Assembly (NCBI GenBank): GCA_020441605.1
Contig: JAGRLX010000160.1
Location: 1 to 13,645, forward strand
Source of the DNA: Alphaproteobacteria bacterium
Lineage (GTDB): Bacteria > Pseudomonadota > Alphaproteobacteria > Rhizobiales > Aestuariivirgaceae
Length of the DNA stretch: 13,645 bases
Direction: 5' to 3'
The notes beneath the pieces were generated by a model. That model made no database searches. It was not told the origin of the DNA and saw only the letters and a list, made by a program, of their open reading frames with translations. Position 1 is the first letter of the stretch. Each line of letters opens with the position of its first letter. Positions 6,967-13,645 of the stretch are shown here, piece after piece. The position numbers and the translations under genes are program-made.

Positions 6967-9900
6967 ATGAGCGAAAACAGCCAGCTTGCCCTGCTCAAGA
7001 GCCCAAGGTTCTTGCCGCTGTTCATCACCCAGGCGATCGGTGCATTCAATGACAACAGTCTCAGAAACGGTATCGCGATACTCATCACCTTCGATCTCGC
7101 TGTAAATCAGGGATGGAATGCAACACTGTTTGTTCAAGCGGGTACGGCCCTCTTCATGTTGCCTTATTTTCTCTTCTCCGCGATCGCAGGACAACTGGCG
7201 GATAAGTTCGATAAGGCTGTGCTTGCTCGTCGAATCAGATTTTTCGATCTAGCCGCCATGGTATTTGGTGCGGCCAGCCTGTGGCTGAACAACCCCTATC
7301 TCGATCTCGCTGTTCTCTTTCTTGCTGGTACGACTTCGGCATTCTTCGGCCCACTCAAATATGGCGTGCTCCCTCAATATCTGAAACGGGAAGAACTCAT
7401 CGCCGGCAATGCGCTTATCGAACTTGGCACCTTCGTGACGATCCTCCTCGGCACGGTATTCGGAGGGTTCTTGGTGCTCCAGACCGGGAGCCGCATGGTG
7501 CTTTCTGTCGCAATCGTCTTACTGGCGCTCATCGCATGGATTGCGGCTCTCAGAATGCCAAGCGCACCTGGACGATCTGATATTGTATTTGATTGGAATG
7601 TGCCACGCCAAACGATCAAACTCCTTAGTTATACCAAGGAGCGCATGGATGTCTTCTGGGCCGTCTTAGGGGCGTCGTGGTTCTGGTTCTTGGGAACCGC
7701 CATCCTCGTTCAGTTTCCTGTCTTCACCAAAGATATTCTGCTTTCCAACGACACAGTAGCAAATATCTTCATAGCAGCCTTTACCATCGGGATTGGCGCA
7801 GGATCCTTGTTGACGACAAGGTTGCTCAAAGGTCAGGTCTCTGCCAAGTACACGCCAATCTCCGCAATTGTGATGACGATATTTCTGATTGACCTTTATT
7901 TCTCTGCGGGCACAGTAAATGCGGATCTGGCAGGCACCCGGTTCAACGGACCTTTGACTTTGTTCTCGTACCTGTCCGGCTGGCGAACCGGATTTGATCT
8001 CTTCATGGTCGCATTCTTCGGTGGCATCTACGCCGTGCCGCTAAATGCCATAATGCAGCAACGATCCCATCCCGCCAAACGATCCAGAGTCATTGCCGCC
8101 AATAACATCATAAACGCCATCTTCATGATCTCAGCCACAGCGATGTCTTTCATTCTGCTACAGATGATGACAGCACGTGGATTGTTTCTCTGTCTGGCCA
8201 TATCAAATGCCCTGGTTGCAATATGGATATGCCGATTGCTGCCAGAGGAATTTGCAGCGAGCGTTGCAAGGCAGGTCTTCCGGCTCCTATTTAGAGTGGA
8301 GATCAAGGGTGAGGAGAACTTCGCGCTCGCTGGTCGAAGGAGCGTCATCGTCGCCAATCACACATCCTATCTTGACGGCCCGCTGCTTTCCGCCTTCCTG
8401 CCACAGAGATGCGGCTTTGCGATCAACACCCATGTCGCAAAGAAGTGGTGGGCACAGCCCGCCTTCTACTTCTTTAAGATGATTCCAATTGATCCCGCTA
8501 ATCCAATGGCATTGAGAAGTCTGGTCGACGAACTGCGCAATGGCCACAAAGTAGTCATTTTCCCAGAAGGCAGAATCACCATTACCGGGAACCTAATGAA
8601 GGTCTACGAGGGTCCCAGCACTATTGCGCAACTTGCAGATGCTACCATCCTTCCCGTCCGAATTGATGGCGCTCAGTACTCCATGTTTTCCAAGATGGAT
8701 AGAAAGCTGCGCTTGCGGCTCTTTCCAAAGATCACTCTAAGCTATCTGCCCCCGGTCAAATTCGAACTACCAATTACACTTCGCGGCGCTGCGCTGCGAG
8801 AGCATCAGGCAGACCAACTTTACGACATCATGACAGAAATGGTTTTCAGGACGTCGAACCTTAACCAGACCCTATTCCACGCCCTGCTTTCCGCACGGAG
8901 GCTCCACGGTGGAAGACATATCATACTTGAAGACAGCAAGCGCGTCCCTGTTAGCTATGACCGTCTCGTGACAGCCAGTTTTATCCTCGGACGTCGTATT
9001 GCCGCCGAAACATCCGGTCAAACTAACATCTGTATCTTGCTTCCAAATGCCATCGCAGCCCTGGTAACATTCTTTGGCCTTCAAGCCTTTGGTCGCGTCC
9101 CGGCAATGCTCAATTTTTCGACTGGGGCGGCGAATATGGCAGCAGCATGTACCGCTGCTGGCGCAACGACAATCATCACGTCACGCCAGTTTATCGAGAT
9201 TGGCGAAATGCAGGAAACGCTCGCCCTAATTTCTGAGAACCGTCGGGTCCTCTATCTGGAGGATCTCCTATTGTCACTAACTTTACATGACAAGGTGTAT
9301 GGAATTCTGGCGCGACTTTTCCCGAACGCCGCCTTGCGCATTTCAGGATCTACTGTCGAGGCAATGGATCCAGCAGTCATTTTGTTTACGTCCGGTTCGG
9401 AGGGTATTCCAAAGGGCGTAGTTCTGTCTCATCAAAATCTGAACGCAAATCGCTATCAGGCTAGCGCCCGCATTGCCTTCACAGCGCAAGATGTCGTTTT
9501 CAATGCCCTACCGATCTTCCACGCATTCGGACTGACAGTAGGTGCTCTTCTGCCTGTATTGGCGGGGGTTCGTACTTTCCTCTATCCGTCTCCGCTGCAC
9601 TATAAGATCGTACCAGAGCTTTGCTACGATACCAACTCTACAATACTTTTTGGCACCGACACGTTCCTCATGGGCTATGCGCGAAATGCGCATCCTTACG
9701 ATTTCTTCAGTGTACGAATGGTTGTTGCTGGGGCTGAGCGGGTCAAGGCAGAGACGCGAGAGCTGTGGATTGAGAAGTTTGGCTTGCGCATTCTCGAAGG
9801 CTATGGTGCCACCGAGTGCTCCCCCGTACTCGCAGTCAACACGCCGATGCATTTCAGGCATGGGACGGTGGGACGCTTTCTGGACGGTATAGAATACCGG

Positions 9901-10398
9901 ATTGAGCCAGTTGAGGGAATTGCGGACGGCGGACGGTTGTTCGTAAAGGGACCGAACATCATGCTCGGTTACTTGCGTGCCGACAGTCCAGGGGTTATCG
10001 AGCCGCCGCCTGACGGTTGGTACGATACTGGCGACATCGTTCGGCTCGACTCTCAGAAATATGTAGAGATCCTTGGCCGTGCCAAGCGCTTCTCGAAGAT
10101 CGCCGGCGAGATGGTGTCGCTCTCAGCTGTTGAAGCGAAAGTCCAACAGGTCTTCCCTGAGTTCAGCCATGCAGTGGTGGCAGTACCCGATTCTCGAAAG
10201 GGCGAGCAACTGGTGCTTTTCACGACGGCGACGGGGATTGACCGCAAGGCACTCATCGAAAGCATGAAGGCGCAGGGTGCGGCTGAACTCATGATACCGA
10301 AAACCATCATCGAGGTGACTGGGTTGCCAGTACTTGGGTCAGGCAAGACTGATTACGTTGCTCTCGAACGGATAGCACGGGCACAGGTGAAATCTTGA
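6967..10398 (+). CDS. Fused LplT-type MFS transporter / PlsC-type acyltransferase / acyl-ACP synthetase (Aas-like)
   Basis: A 1143-aa fusion for lysophospholipid recycling. Residues about 10-425 form a 12-helix MFS transporter of the LplT group (FITQAIGAFNDNSLRNG; GQLADKFDK). Residues about 440-625 are a PlsC-type acyltransferase with NHTSYLD (464-470; H465, D470) and FPEGR (532-536). Residues about 635-1143 are an AMP-forming acyl-activating domain with P-loop LFTSGSEGIPKG (806-817), YGATE (946-950), DTGD (1020-1023), hinge region GRAKRFSKIAGE, and catalytic Lys 1127 in SGKTDY. All motifs are intact. The expected job is to flip lysophospholipid across the inner membrane and re-acylate it with acyl-ACP. 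ATG 6967 gives the family's usual beginning and length. TTG 6856 would add 37 residues without family resemblance, although AAGAGG precedes it. GC content is the lowest in the window. Its link to the flanking amino-acid genes is unclear. Confidence 0.9.
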   Translation: MSENSQLALLKSPRFLPLFITQAIGAFNDNSLRNGIAILITFDLAVNQGWNATLFVQAGTALFMLPYFLFSAIAGQLADKFDKAVLARRIRFFDLAAMVFGAASLWLNNPYLDLAVLFLAGTTSAFFGPLKYGVLPQYLKREELIAGNALIELGTFVTILLGTVFGGFLVLQTGSRMVLSVAIVLLALIAWIAALRMPSAPGRSDIVFDWNVPRQTIKLLSYTKERMDVFWAVLGASWFWFLGTAILVQFPVFTKDILLSNDTVANIFIAAFTIGIGAGSLLTTRLLKGQVSAKYTPISAIVMTIFLIDLYFSAGTVNADLAGTRFNGPLTLFSYLSGWRTGFDLFMVAFFGGIYAVPLNAIMQQRSHPAKRSRVIAANNIINAIFMISATAMSFILLQMMTARGLFLCLAISNALVAIWICRLLPEEFAASVARQVFRLLFRVEIKGEENFALAGRRSVIVANHTSYLDGPLLSAFLPQRCGFAINTHVAKKWWAQPAFYFFKMIPIDPANPMALRSLVDELRNGHKVVIFPEGRITITGNLMKVYEGPSTIAQLADATILPVRIDGAQYSMFSKMDRKLRLRLFPKITLSYLPPVKFELPITLRGAALREHQADQLYDIMTEMVFRTSNLNQTLFHALLSARRLHGGRHIILEDSKRVPVSYDRLVTASFILGRRIAAETSGQTNICILLPNAIAALVTFFGLQAFGRVPAMLNFSTGAANMAAACTAAGATTIITSRQFIEIGEMQETLALISENRRVLYLEDLLLSLTLHDKVYGILARLFPNAALRISGSTVEAMDPAVILFTSGSEGIPKGVVLSHQNLNANRYQASARIAFTAQDVVFNALPIFHAFGLTVGALLPVLAGVRTFLYPSPLHYKIVPELCYDTNSTILFGTDTFLMGYARNAHPYDFFSVRMVVAGAERVKAETRELWIEKFGLRILEGYGATECSPVLAVNTPMHFRHGTVGRFLDGIEYRIEPVEGIADGGRLFVKGPNIMLGYLRADSPGVIEPPPDGWYDTGDIVRLDSQKYVEILGRAKRFSKIAGEMVSLSAVEAKVQQVFPEFSHAVVAVPDSRKGEQLVLFTTATGIDRKALIESMKAQGAAELMIPKTIIEVTGLPVLGSGKTDYVALERIARAQVKS

Positions 10399-11660
10399 GC
10401 GTCGCACTGGACGATCGAGACCGGCAACTACTGGCTGGCGCCGATGGCAAGGCGATGGAATTGGCCATGAGACTGGTGCTGCGCGCGGCCGAAATCATGG
10501 GAGCTGAACGACTTGTTCCACTGAGCTTTGCCCATATCGACGCATGCTTCTACACTGGAAGAGCTCATCTCGACTTCGTCCGTTTCTTGCTCGAGAATGG
10601 TGCACAGCTTTCAGTTCCGACATGGACAAACAACGGTGTCGTGAGCCTGGACGACCCGGGGCTTCGGCCTCAGTCGGAAGAGCCAGACATCGTGCGGGGT
10701 GCCCGGCAGGTCATGGAAGCCTATCAGCAATTGGGCTGCCGACCGACTTGGACATGCGCACCCTACCAACTCGCGGGAGGGCCCTCGCTCGGTGAACATA
10801 TCGCAGTTGGCGAGTCGAATGCGGTATCCTACTACAACTCGGTCGTCGGCGCGCGCACCAACAAGTATGGCGATTACTTGGATGTCGCTTGCGCACTCAC
10901 GGGGAAAGCACCTTTCGCCGGGCTGCACACGGATGAAGGCAGGCTGGCCGGTCTGCATTTCGATTGCAGCGCGTTGCCAAGCGAATGGCGGATTGGCGGT
11001 CTTTTTGCTCATTTGCTCGGGCACCATGTTGGCCGCGTAGCCGGACGCAACATTCCAGCAATCTCGGGCATCGAGGCGATGACATCGCGGGACGATCTCA
11101 AGGCGATAAGTTCGGCGGTTGCGGCTTCTGGCGGTGTGGAATTGTGGCACGGTGTAGGAGTGACACCGGAGGCTTGCTCTCTGGACGCGGTCTTCGCCGA
11201 TCGTGACACGCATCTTGTCATAACAGACCATCTTGCTGCGGCCCAACGCGACCTGTCTACGGCGCGGGACGGTCCGCTGGATGCCGTTGCACTTGGCACA
11301 CCGCATTTTTCGTTCAAGGAATTTGCCGACCTTGTTCAGGCTCTCGATGGCAGAAGGGTCAAGCCTGGGATGGTGTTTCTCGTTTCCACCAGCCGCGCCG
11401 TGCGCCAGCTCGCCGCAGCCAAGGGCTGGATAGCCGATCTCGAAAGGGCGGGAATCGAAGTTCCAGTCGATATCTGCACCTACTACTCCCCACGGGTGCG
11501 CGGGCTGAAGGGACGGGTGATGACCAATGCCGCCAAGTGGGCCTATTACGCGCCCGGCATGCTGGGGGTTGAAGTTGCCTTCGGCTCGCTGCGCGAATGC
11601 GTCGAAAGCGCCATCCGGGGCGAGGTCTGGCGCGACCCTCGCTTGTGGTCAATCCGGTGA
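10395..11660 (+). CDS. Aconitase X catalytic (large) subunit, DUF521 family (TTG start)
   Basis: A 421-aa iron-sulphur dehydratase subunit of the aconitase X family. Recognisable blocks are AHIDACFYTG (46-55), VPTWTN (74-79), TWTCAPYQ (118-125) with Cys 121, ESNAV (140-144), SVVGARTNKYGDYLD (149-163), GLHTDEGR (176-183), LGTPHFS (300-306) and VDICTYYSP (358-366) with Cys 361. Known members dehydrate cis-3-hydroxy-L-proline (fused bacterial type) or mevalonate 5-phosphate (two-subunit archaeal type). This one is two-subunit but bacterial, so its substrate is open. As I remember the family, the Thr at 302 often is Cys (GCPH), which would be a cluster ligand; here that ligand is absent or replaced. 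TTG 10395 overlaps the preceding stop as TTGA with AGGTGA 4 nt upstream. Its ending overlaps the small-subunit start. Confidence 0.9.
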   Translation: MSVALDDRDRQLLAGADGKAMELAMRLVLRAAEIMGAERLVPLSFAHIDACFYTGRAHLDFVRFLLENGAQLSVPTWTNNGVVSLDDPGLRPQSEEPDIVRGARQVMEAYQQLGCRPTWTCAPYQLAGGPSLGEHIAVGESNAVSYYNSVVGARTNKYGDYLDVACALTGKAPFAGLHTDEGRLAGLHFDCSALPSEWRIGGLFAHLLGHHVGRVAGRNIPAISGIEAMTSRDDLKAISSAVAASGGVELWHGVGVTPEACSLDAVFADRDTHLVITDHLAAAQRDLSTARDGPLDAVALGTPHFSFKEFADLVQALDGRRVKPGMVFLVSTSRAVRQLAAAKGWIADLERAGIEVPVDICTYYSPRVRGLKGRVMTNAAKWAYYAPGMLGVEVAFGSLRECVESAIRGEVWRDPRLWSIR

Positions 11661-12070
11661 TCCGTGCAAAAGTCCTCACACCCGGCGAAGCGGCAGCCCC
11701 CGTCCTGGTGCTGGATGAACCCTTGAGCTTCTGGGGAGCTTTCGATCCGCGCACCGGCATCATTCTCGATGTCCACCATCCGCAGCGTGGCGCCTGCGTG
11801 ACCGGCAGGATCCTTCTGATGCGGGAAAGCAAGGGATCCGGGTCGGCACCCGGCGCAATCGCCGAAGCAATCAGGCTTGGCACCGCGCCTGCGGCGATCA
11901 TTCTGGCGGTACCCGACATCAATCTGGCGGTCGGCGCCGAGGTCGCCGCCATTCTCTATGGCCGCCACTGCGCCATTCTCGCCGTTTCGGCGGCGGAGTG
12001 GGTAAGCCTGTCCGCCGCATCAGCGCTTCGCATTTCAGCCGAGGGTGAAATCTCTGCCGAAACCTTGTAA
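11657..12070 (+). CDS. Aconitase X swivel-domain (small) subunit, DUF126 family (GTG start)
   Basis: A 137-aa partner of the preceding large subunit, the swivelling domain that closes the active site. Family marks are the opening IRAKVLTPGEAAAPVLVLDEPLS, the block LSFWGAFDPRTG (23-34), HHPQRG (40-45), the serine-rich loop ESKGSGSAPG (57-66) that in the family binds or activates substrate, and AEAIRLGTAPAAIIL. GTG at 11657 overlaps the large-subunit stop as GTGA and gives the normal family start. A GTG at 11645 is in frame and would add four residues, while the frame stays open to ATG 11597, which would overlap too far. No separate ribosome binding site is visible, consistent with coupled translation at a 1:1 ratio. 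In many bacteria this domain is fused to the large subunit; here the two remain separate. Confidence 0.9.
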   Translation: MIRAKVLTPGEAAAPVLVLDEPLSFWGAFDPRTGIILDVHHPQRGACVTGRILLMRESKGSGSAPGAIAEAIRLGTAPAAIILAVPDINLAVGAEVAAILYGRHCAILAVSAAEWVSLSAASALRISAEGEISAETL

Positions 12071-12079
12071 CAGGCCCGC

Positions 12080-12086
12080 AGGAAGG
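12080..12086 (+). promoter_or_regulatory. Ribosome binding site of AruH-like transaminase gene
   Basis: AGGAAGG lies in the 28-nt gap after the aconitase X small subunit, 12 nt before ATG 12099. The spacing is a little long, but no other in-frame start codon is nearer, so it supports the ATG. This junction, unlike the overlapping ones upstream, has an independent initiation site. Confidence 0.55.
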
Positions 12087-12098
12087 AACGGGTGATTC

Positions 12099-13271
12099 AT
12101 GCGGTTTGCAAAGATAACGGAACGGCTGGCGGGATTGGGCTCGGAAAAATGGGCGGTACACATCGAGGGCCGCCGCCGGGCCGACCTGGGCGAACCACTG
12201 ATCTTCCTCTCGATCGGCGAACCCGATGCCCCGCCGCCTGCCGCCATCTTCGATGTGGCCGACCGCCAGATGCGGGCGGGCCGCACGCGCTATTCCAATG
12301 GCCGCGGCGAATCAGATGTGCTGCGGGCGCTGTCGCGCCTCTACACCCGGCGCACCGGCCGCACAATCTCGACCAACCAGTTCCTGTTCCTGCCCGGCAC
12401 CCAGACCGCCCTCTTCGTAGCCATGATGACGCTGGTCGAGCTGGGCGACGAGGTACTGATGCCCGATCCCTATTACGCCACCTATGAGGGCGTGATCGCC
12501 GCGGCGGGCGGCGTGCCGGTGCCGGTGGCGGTCGATCCCGATCACGGCTTTCATCTCAAGGCCGAACAGATCGAAGCGCATGTGACACCCCGCTCGCGCG
12601 TGCTGCTGATGAACACCCCGAGCAATCCCACCGGTGCGGTCTTCACCCGCGCCGAGATCGAGAGGATCGGCAAGGTGTGCGAGGCGCACGACCTGTGGAT
12701 CGTCTGCGACGAGGTCTACGCGACGCTCATCTATGGCAATCACGTCTTCGCCTCGCCATTCGATGTGGCCGGACTCGAGAAGCGGACGGTAGTGGTCTCG
12801 TCGATTTCCAAGTCGCACGCCATTCCTGGGTTCCGCTGCGGCTGGATCGCCGCTGCCGAGGAATTCTGCGCGCGCGCCCTGCCGATCAGCGAAACCATGC
12901 TGTTCGGCTCGCAGCCTTTCCTCGAGGACGCCACGGCCTTCGCCCTCGACACGCACTTTCCGGAAGTGGATGCCATGAAGGAGGCCTATGAACGCCGGGC
13001 CCGCGCCCTGGTGGCAGGGCTGAAGGGCTCCAGGAAGGTCTCGGCCCGCATGCCGGAAGGCGGCATGTTCGTCATGGTCGATGTGCGCAAGACTGGCCTC
13101 ACCGGCGAAACCTTCGCCTGGAAGCTGCTGGAGGAGGAAGGCGTGGTCACCATGCCGGGCGAAAGCTTCGGGGCGGGCGGCACCGGCCATCTGCGCGTGG
13201 CCCTGACCGTGGACGAAAAGCAGATCACCCAAGCCTGCAAGCGGATCGCGCGCCTGGCCGAGCGTGTGTGA
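12099..13271 (+). CDS. PLP-dependent class I/II aminotransferase, arginine:pyruvate transaminase (AruH)-like
   Basis: A 390-aa fold-type I aminotransferase. The PLP-binding lysine is K238 in SISKSHAIPGFRCGW. Other cofactor residues are N176 in NTPSNPTG, D204 in CDEVYA, and the substrate-carboxylate arginine R366 in GHLRVAL. Several stretches closely resemble Pseudomonas aeruginosa AruH as I remember it: the block around K238, the following M.LFGSQPFLEDA, and EGGMFVMVDVRKTGL. AruH moves the amino group of L-arginine to pyruvate, giving 2-ketoarginine, the substrate of AruI. An AruI-like ThDP enzyme is present upstream at 4539-6116, which strengthens the match. Nevertheless, related transaminases accept other amino acids, so the arginine role is inference. 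It is the last gene of the run, starts 28 nt after the small subunit, and has clearly higher GC than the middle of the window. Confidence 0.88.
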   Translation: MRFAKITERLAGLGSEKWAVHIEGRRRADLGEPLIFLSIGEPDAPPPAAIFDVADRQMRAGRTRYSNGRGESDVLRALSRLYTRRTGRTISTNQFLFLPGTQTALFVAMMTLVELGDEVLMPDPYYATYEGVIAAAGGVPVPVAVDPDHGFHLKAEQIEAHVTPRSRVLLMNTPSNPTGAVFTRAEIERIGKVCEAHDLWIVCDEVYATLIYGNHVFASPFDVAGLEKRTVVVSSISKSHAIPGFRCGWIAAAEEFCARALPISETMLFGSQPFLEDATAFALDTHFPEVDAMKEAYERRARALVAGLKGSRKVSARMPEGGMFVMVDVRKTGLTGETFAWKLLEEEGVVTMPGESFGAGGTGHLRVALTVDEKQITQACKRIARLAERV

Positions 13272-13645
13272 GTCGGTTCGGATTCGATTGTCAAACAGCG
13301 GACGTGATTGATCCTTGAGGAGGGTGGCGTTTGCCCCTCCGGGTGAGGAATCTCCCTTCGCTTGCGTGAAGGGAGGCGCGGGCGCGGCCCGGCGCAGTGT
13401 GCTGATCCGGTGGGACCAGCGGTGAGCGCCCGACAGCGCCCGCTCCGGCAGGACTTCTTCGCAAACCGGGAACACTTCGGCCCTGTCCTATCCATGGGAC
13501 TGCCTAACTGCCCTTTTGGGGCGCCGGGACCATAGTATCCCGGGGGTTGCCCGGCCCGCCCCCGAGCGCCTGAGGCACGTTACCCCAAGCCCGCGGGCCT
13601 GCCATCCACCCCATCCAGGCTCACCGTCATGAGCAGGACCCCATC
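13272..13645. other. GC-rich region without a complete gene; possible structured RNA
   Basis: No convincing coding region is present in these 374 bases. Hairpins that can be seen are GGAGGG/CCCTCC (13319-13324 with 13335-13340), CTCCCTTC/GAAGGGAG (13352-13359 with 13368-13375), GAGCG/CGCTC near 13424-13444, and CCGGGA/TCCCGG (13524-13529 with 13538-13543). None is followed by a T run, so the end of the transcript is not obvious. An imperfect GC-rich helix of about 16 bp can join 13375-13392 with 13551-13570, closing a domain of roughly 195 nt, which is the size of an RNA such as 6S; I could not match it to any family. An ATG at 13630 with 15 bases after it could begin another + strand gene, but there is too little to judge. 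Confidence 0.3.

Noticed and set aside
10611..11306. Open frame of 231 codons on the - strand
   Set aside because: It lies opposite the aconitase X large-subunit gene, and its translation is Arg/Pro-rich without domain features.
10395..12070. Naming the aconitase X pair cis-3-hydroxy-L-proline dehydratase
   Set aside because: That activity is established for the fused type. The split form and the lack of hydroxyproline-pathway neighbours make the name unsafe.
13289..13294. TTGACA on the - strand as a -35 box
   Set aside because: At 17-nt spacing the -10 position reads TCACAC, and no - strand gene follows.
12312..13475. Long open frame of 387 codons on the - strand
   Set aside because: It runs antisense to the transaminase gene, whose motifs are complete. 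Long antisense frames are expected opposite GC-rich genes, and the translation shows no known family.
13630..13645. ATG near the window end as a new gene start
   Set aside because: Only five codons are available and no clear ribosome binding site precedes it.
13272..13645. tmRNA, RNase P RNA, SRP RNA or a cobalamin riboswitch
   Set aside because: I looked on both strands for the conserved cores I know (for example GGAAAGTCC, the SRP GGAAGGAAGCA core and GCCACTG) and for a tag reading frame, and found none.

Overview
The window looks like chromosomal DNA of an alphaproteobacterium, probably of the Hyphomicrobiales (rhizobial) type. The grounds are the codon style, the family resemblance of the proteins, and the fused LplT-PlsC-Aas protein common there. 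That assignment is inference. Every gene I can support lies on the + strand, packed tightly. I saw no tRNA, rRNA, insertion sequence or CRISPR array.

Layout. Positions 1-600 hold the C-terminal part of a dipeptide/oligopeptide ABC transporter binding protein. A GC-rich hairpin (613-632) follows, then the rest of the transporter: two permeases (643-1653, 1659-2564) and two ATPases (2568-3554, 3551-4537). With a 1-nt gap, and then an 8-nt overlap, come a thiamine-diphosphate enzyme resembling 2-ketoarginine decarboxylase AruI (4539-6116) and a HAD phosphatase (6109-6783). A 183-nt gap with nested inverted repeats precedes a large fused protein (6967-10398): MFS/LplT-type transporter, PlsC-type acyltransferase and acyl-ACP synthetase. 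Next are the large (10395-11660) and small (11657-12070) subunits of an aconitase X enzyme, and an aminotransferase closely resembling arginine:pyruvate transaminase AruH (12099-13271). Positions 13272-13645 hold no complete gene but are GC-rich and can form several hairpins.

How the genes may work together. The AruH-like and AruI-like enzymes are the two first steps of the arginine transaminase pathway (arginine to 2-ketoarginine to 4-guanidinobutyraldehyde). A peptide/amino-acid-type importer sits upstream. Aconitase X is a dehydratase family known to act on cis-3-hydroxy-L-proline (fused bacterial form) or mevalonate 5-phosphate (two-subunit archaeal form). Here it is a two-subunit form in a bacterium, without the usual hydroxyproline-pathway partners. 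The set importer, ThDP lyase, phosphatase, lipid acyltransferase, dehydratase and transaminase matches no pathway I know, and is the most interesting feature of the window. It could be uptake and breakdown of a modified amino acid or peptide, or synthesis of a small molecule.

Base composition is uneven. The first gene and everything after about 11,350 are GC-rich, while the middle (roughly 640-10,400) is lower, lowest in the transporter part of the acyltransferase fusion. Several internal genes use TTG or GTG starts overlapping the previous stop codon, which indicates translational coupling.
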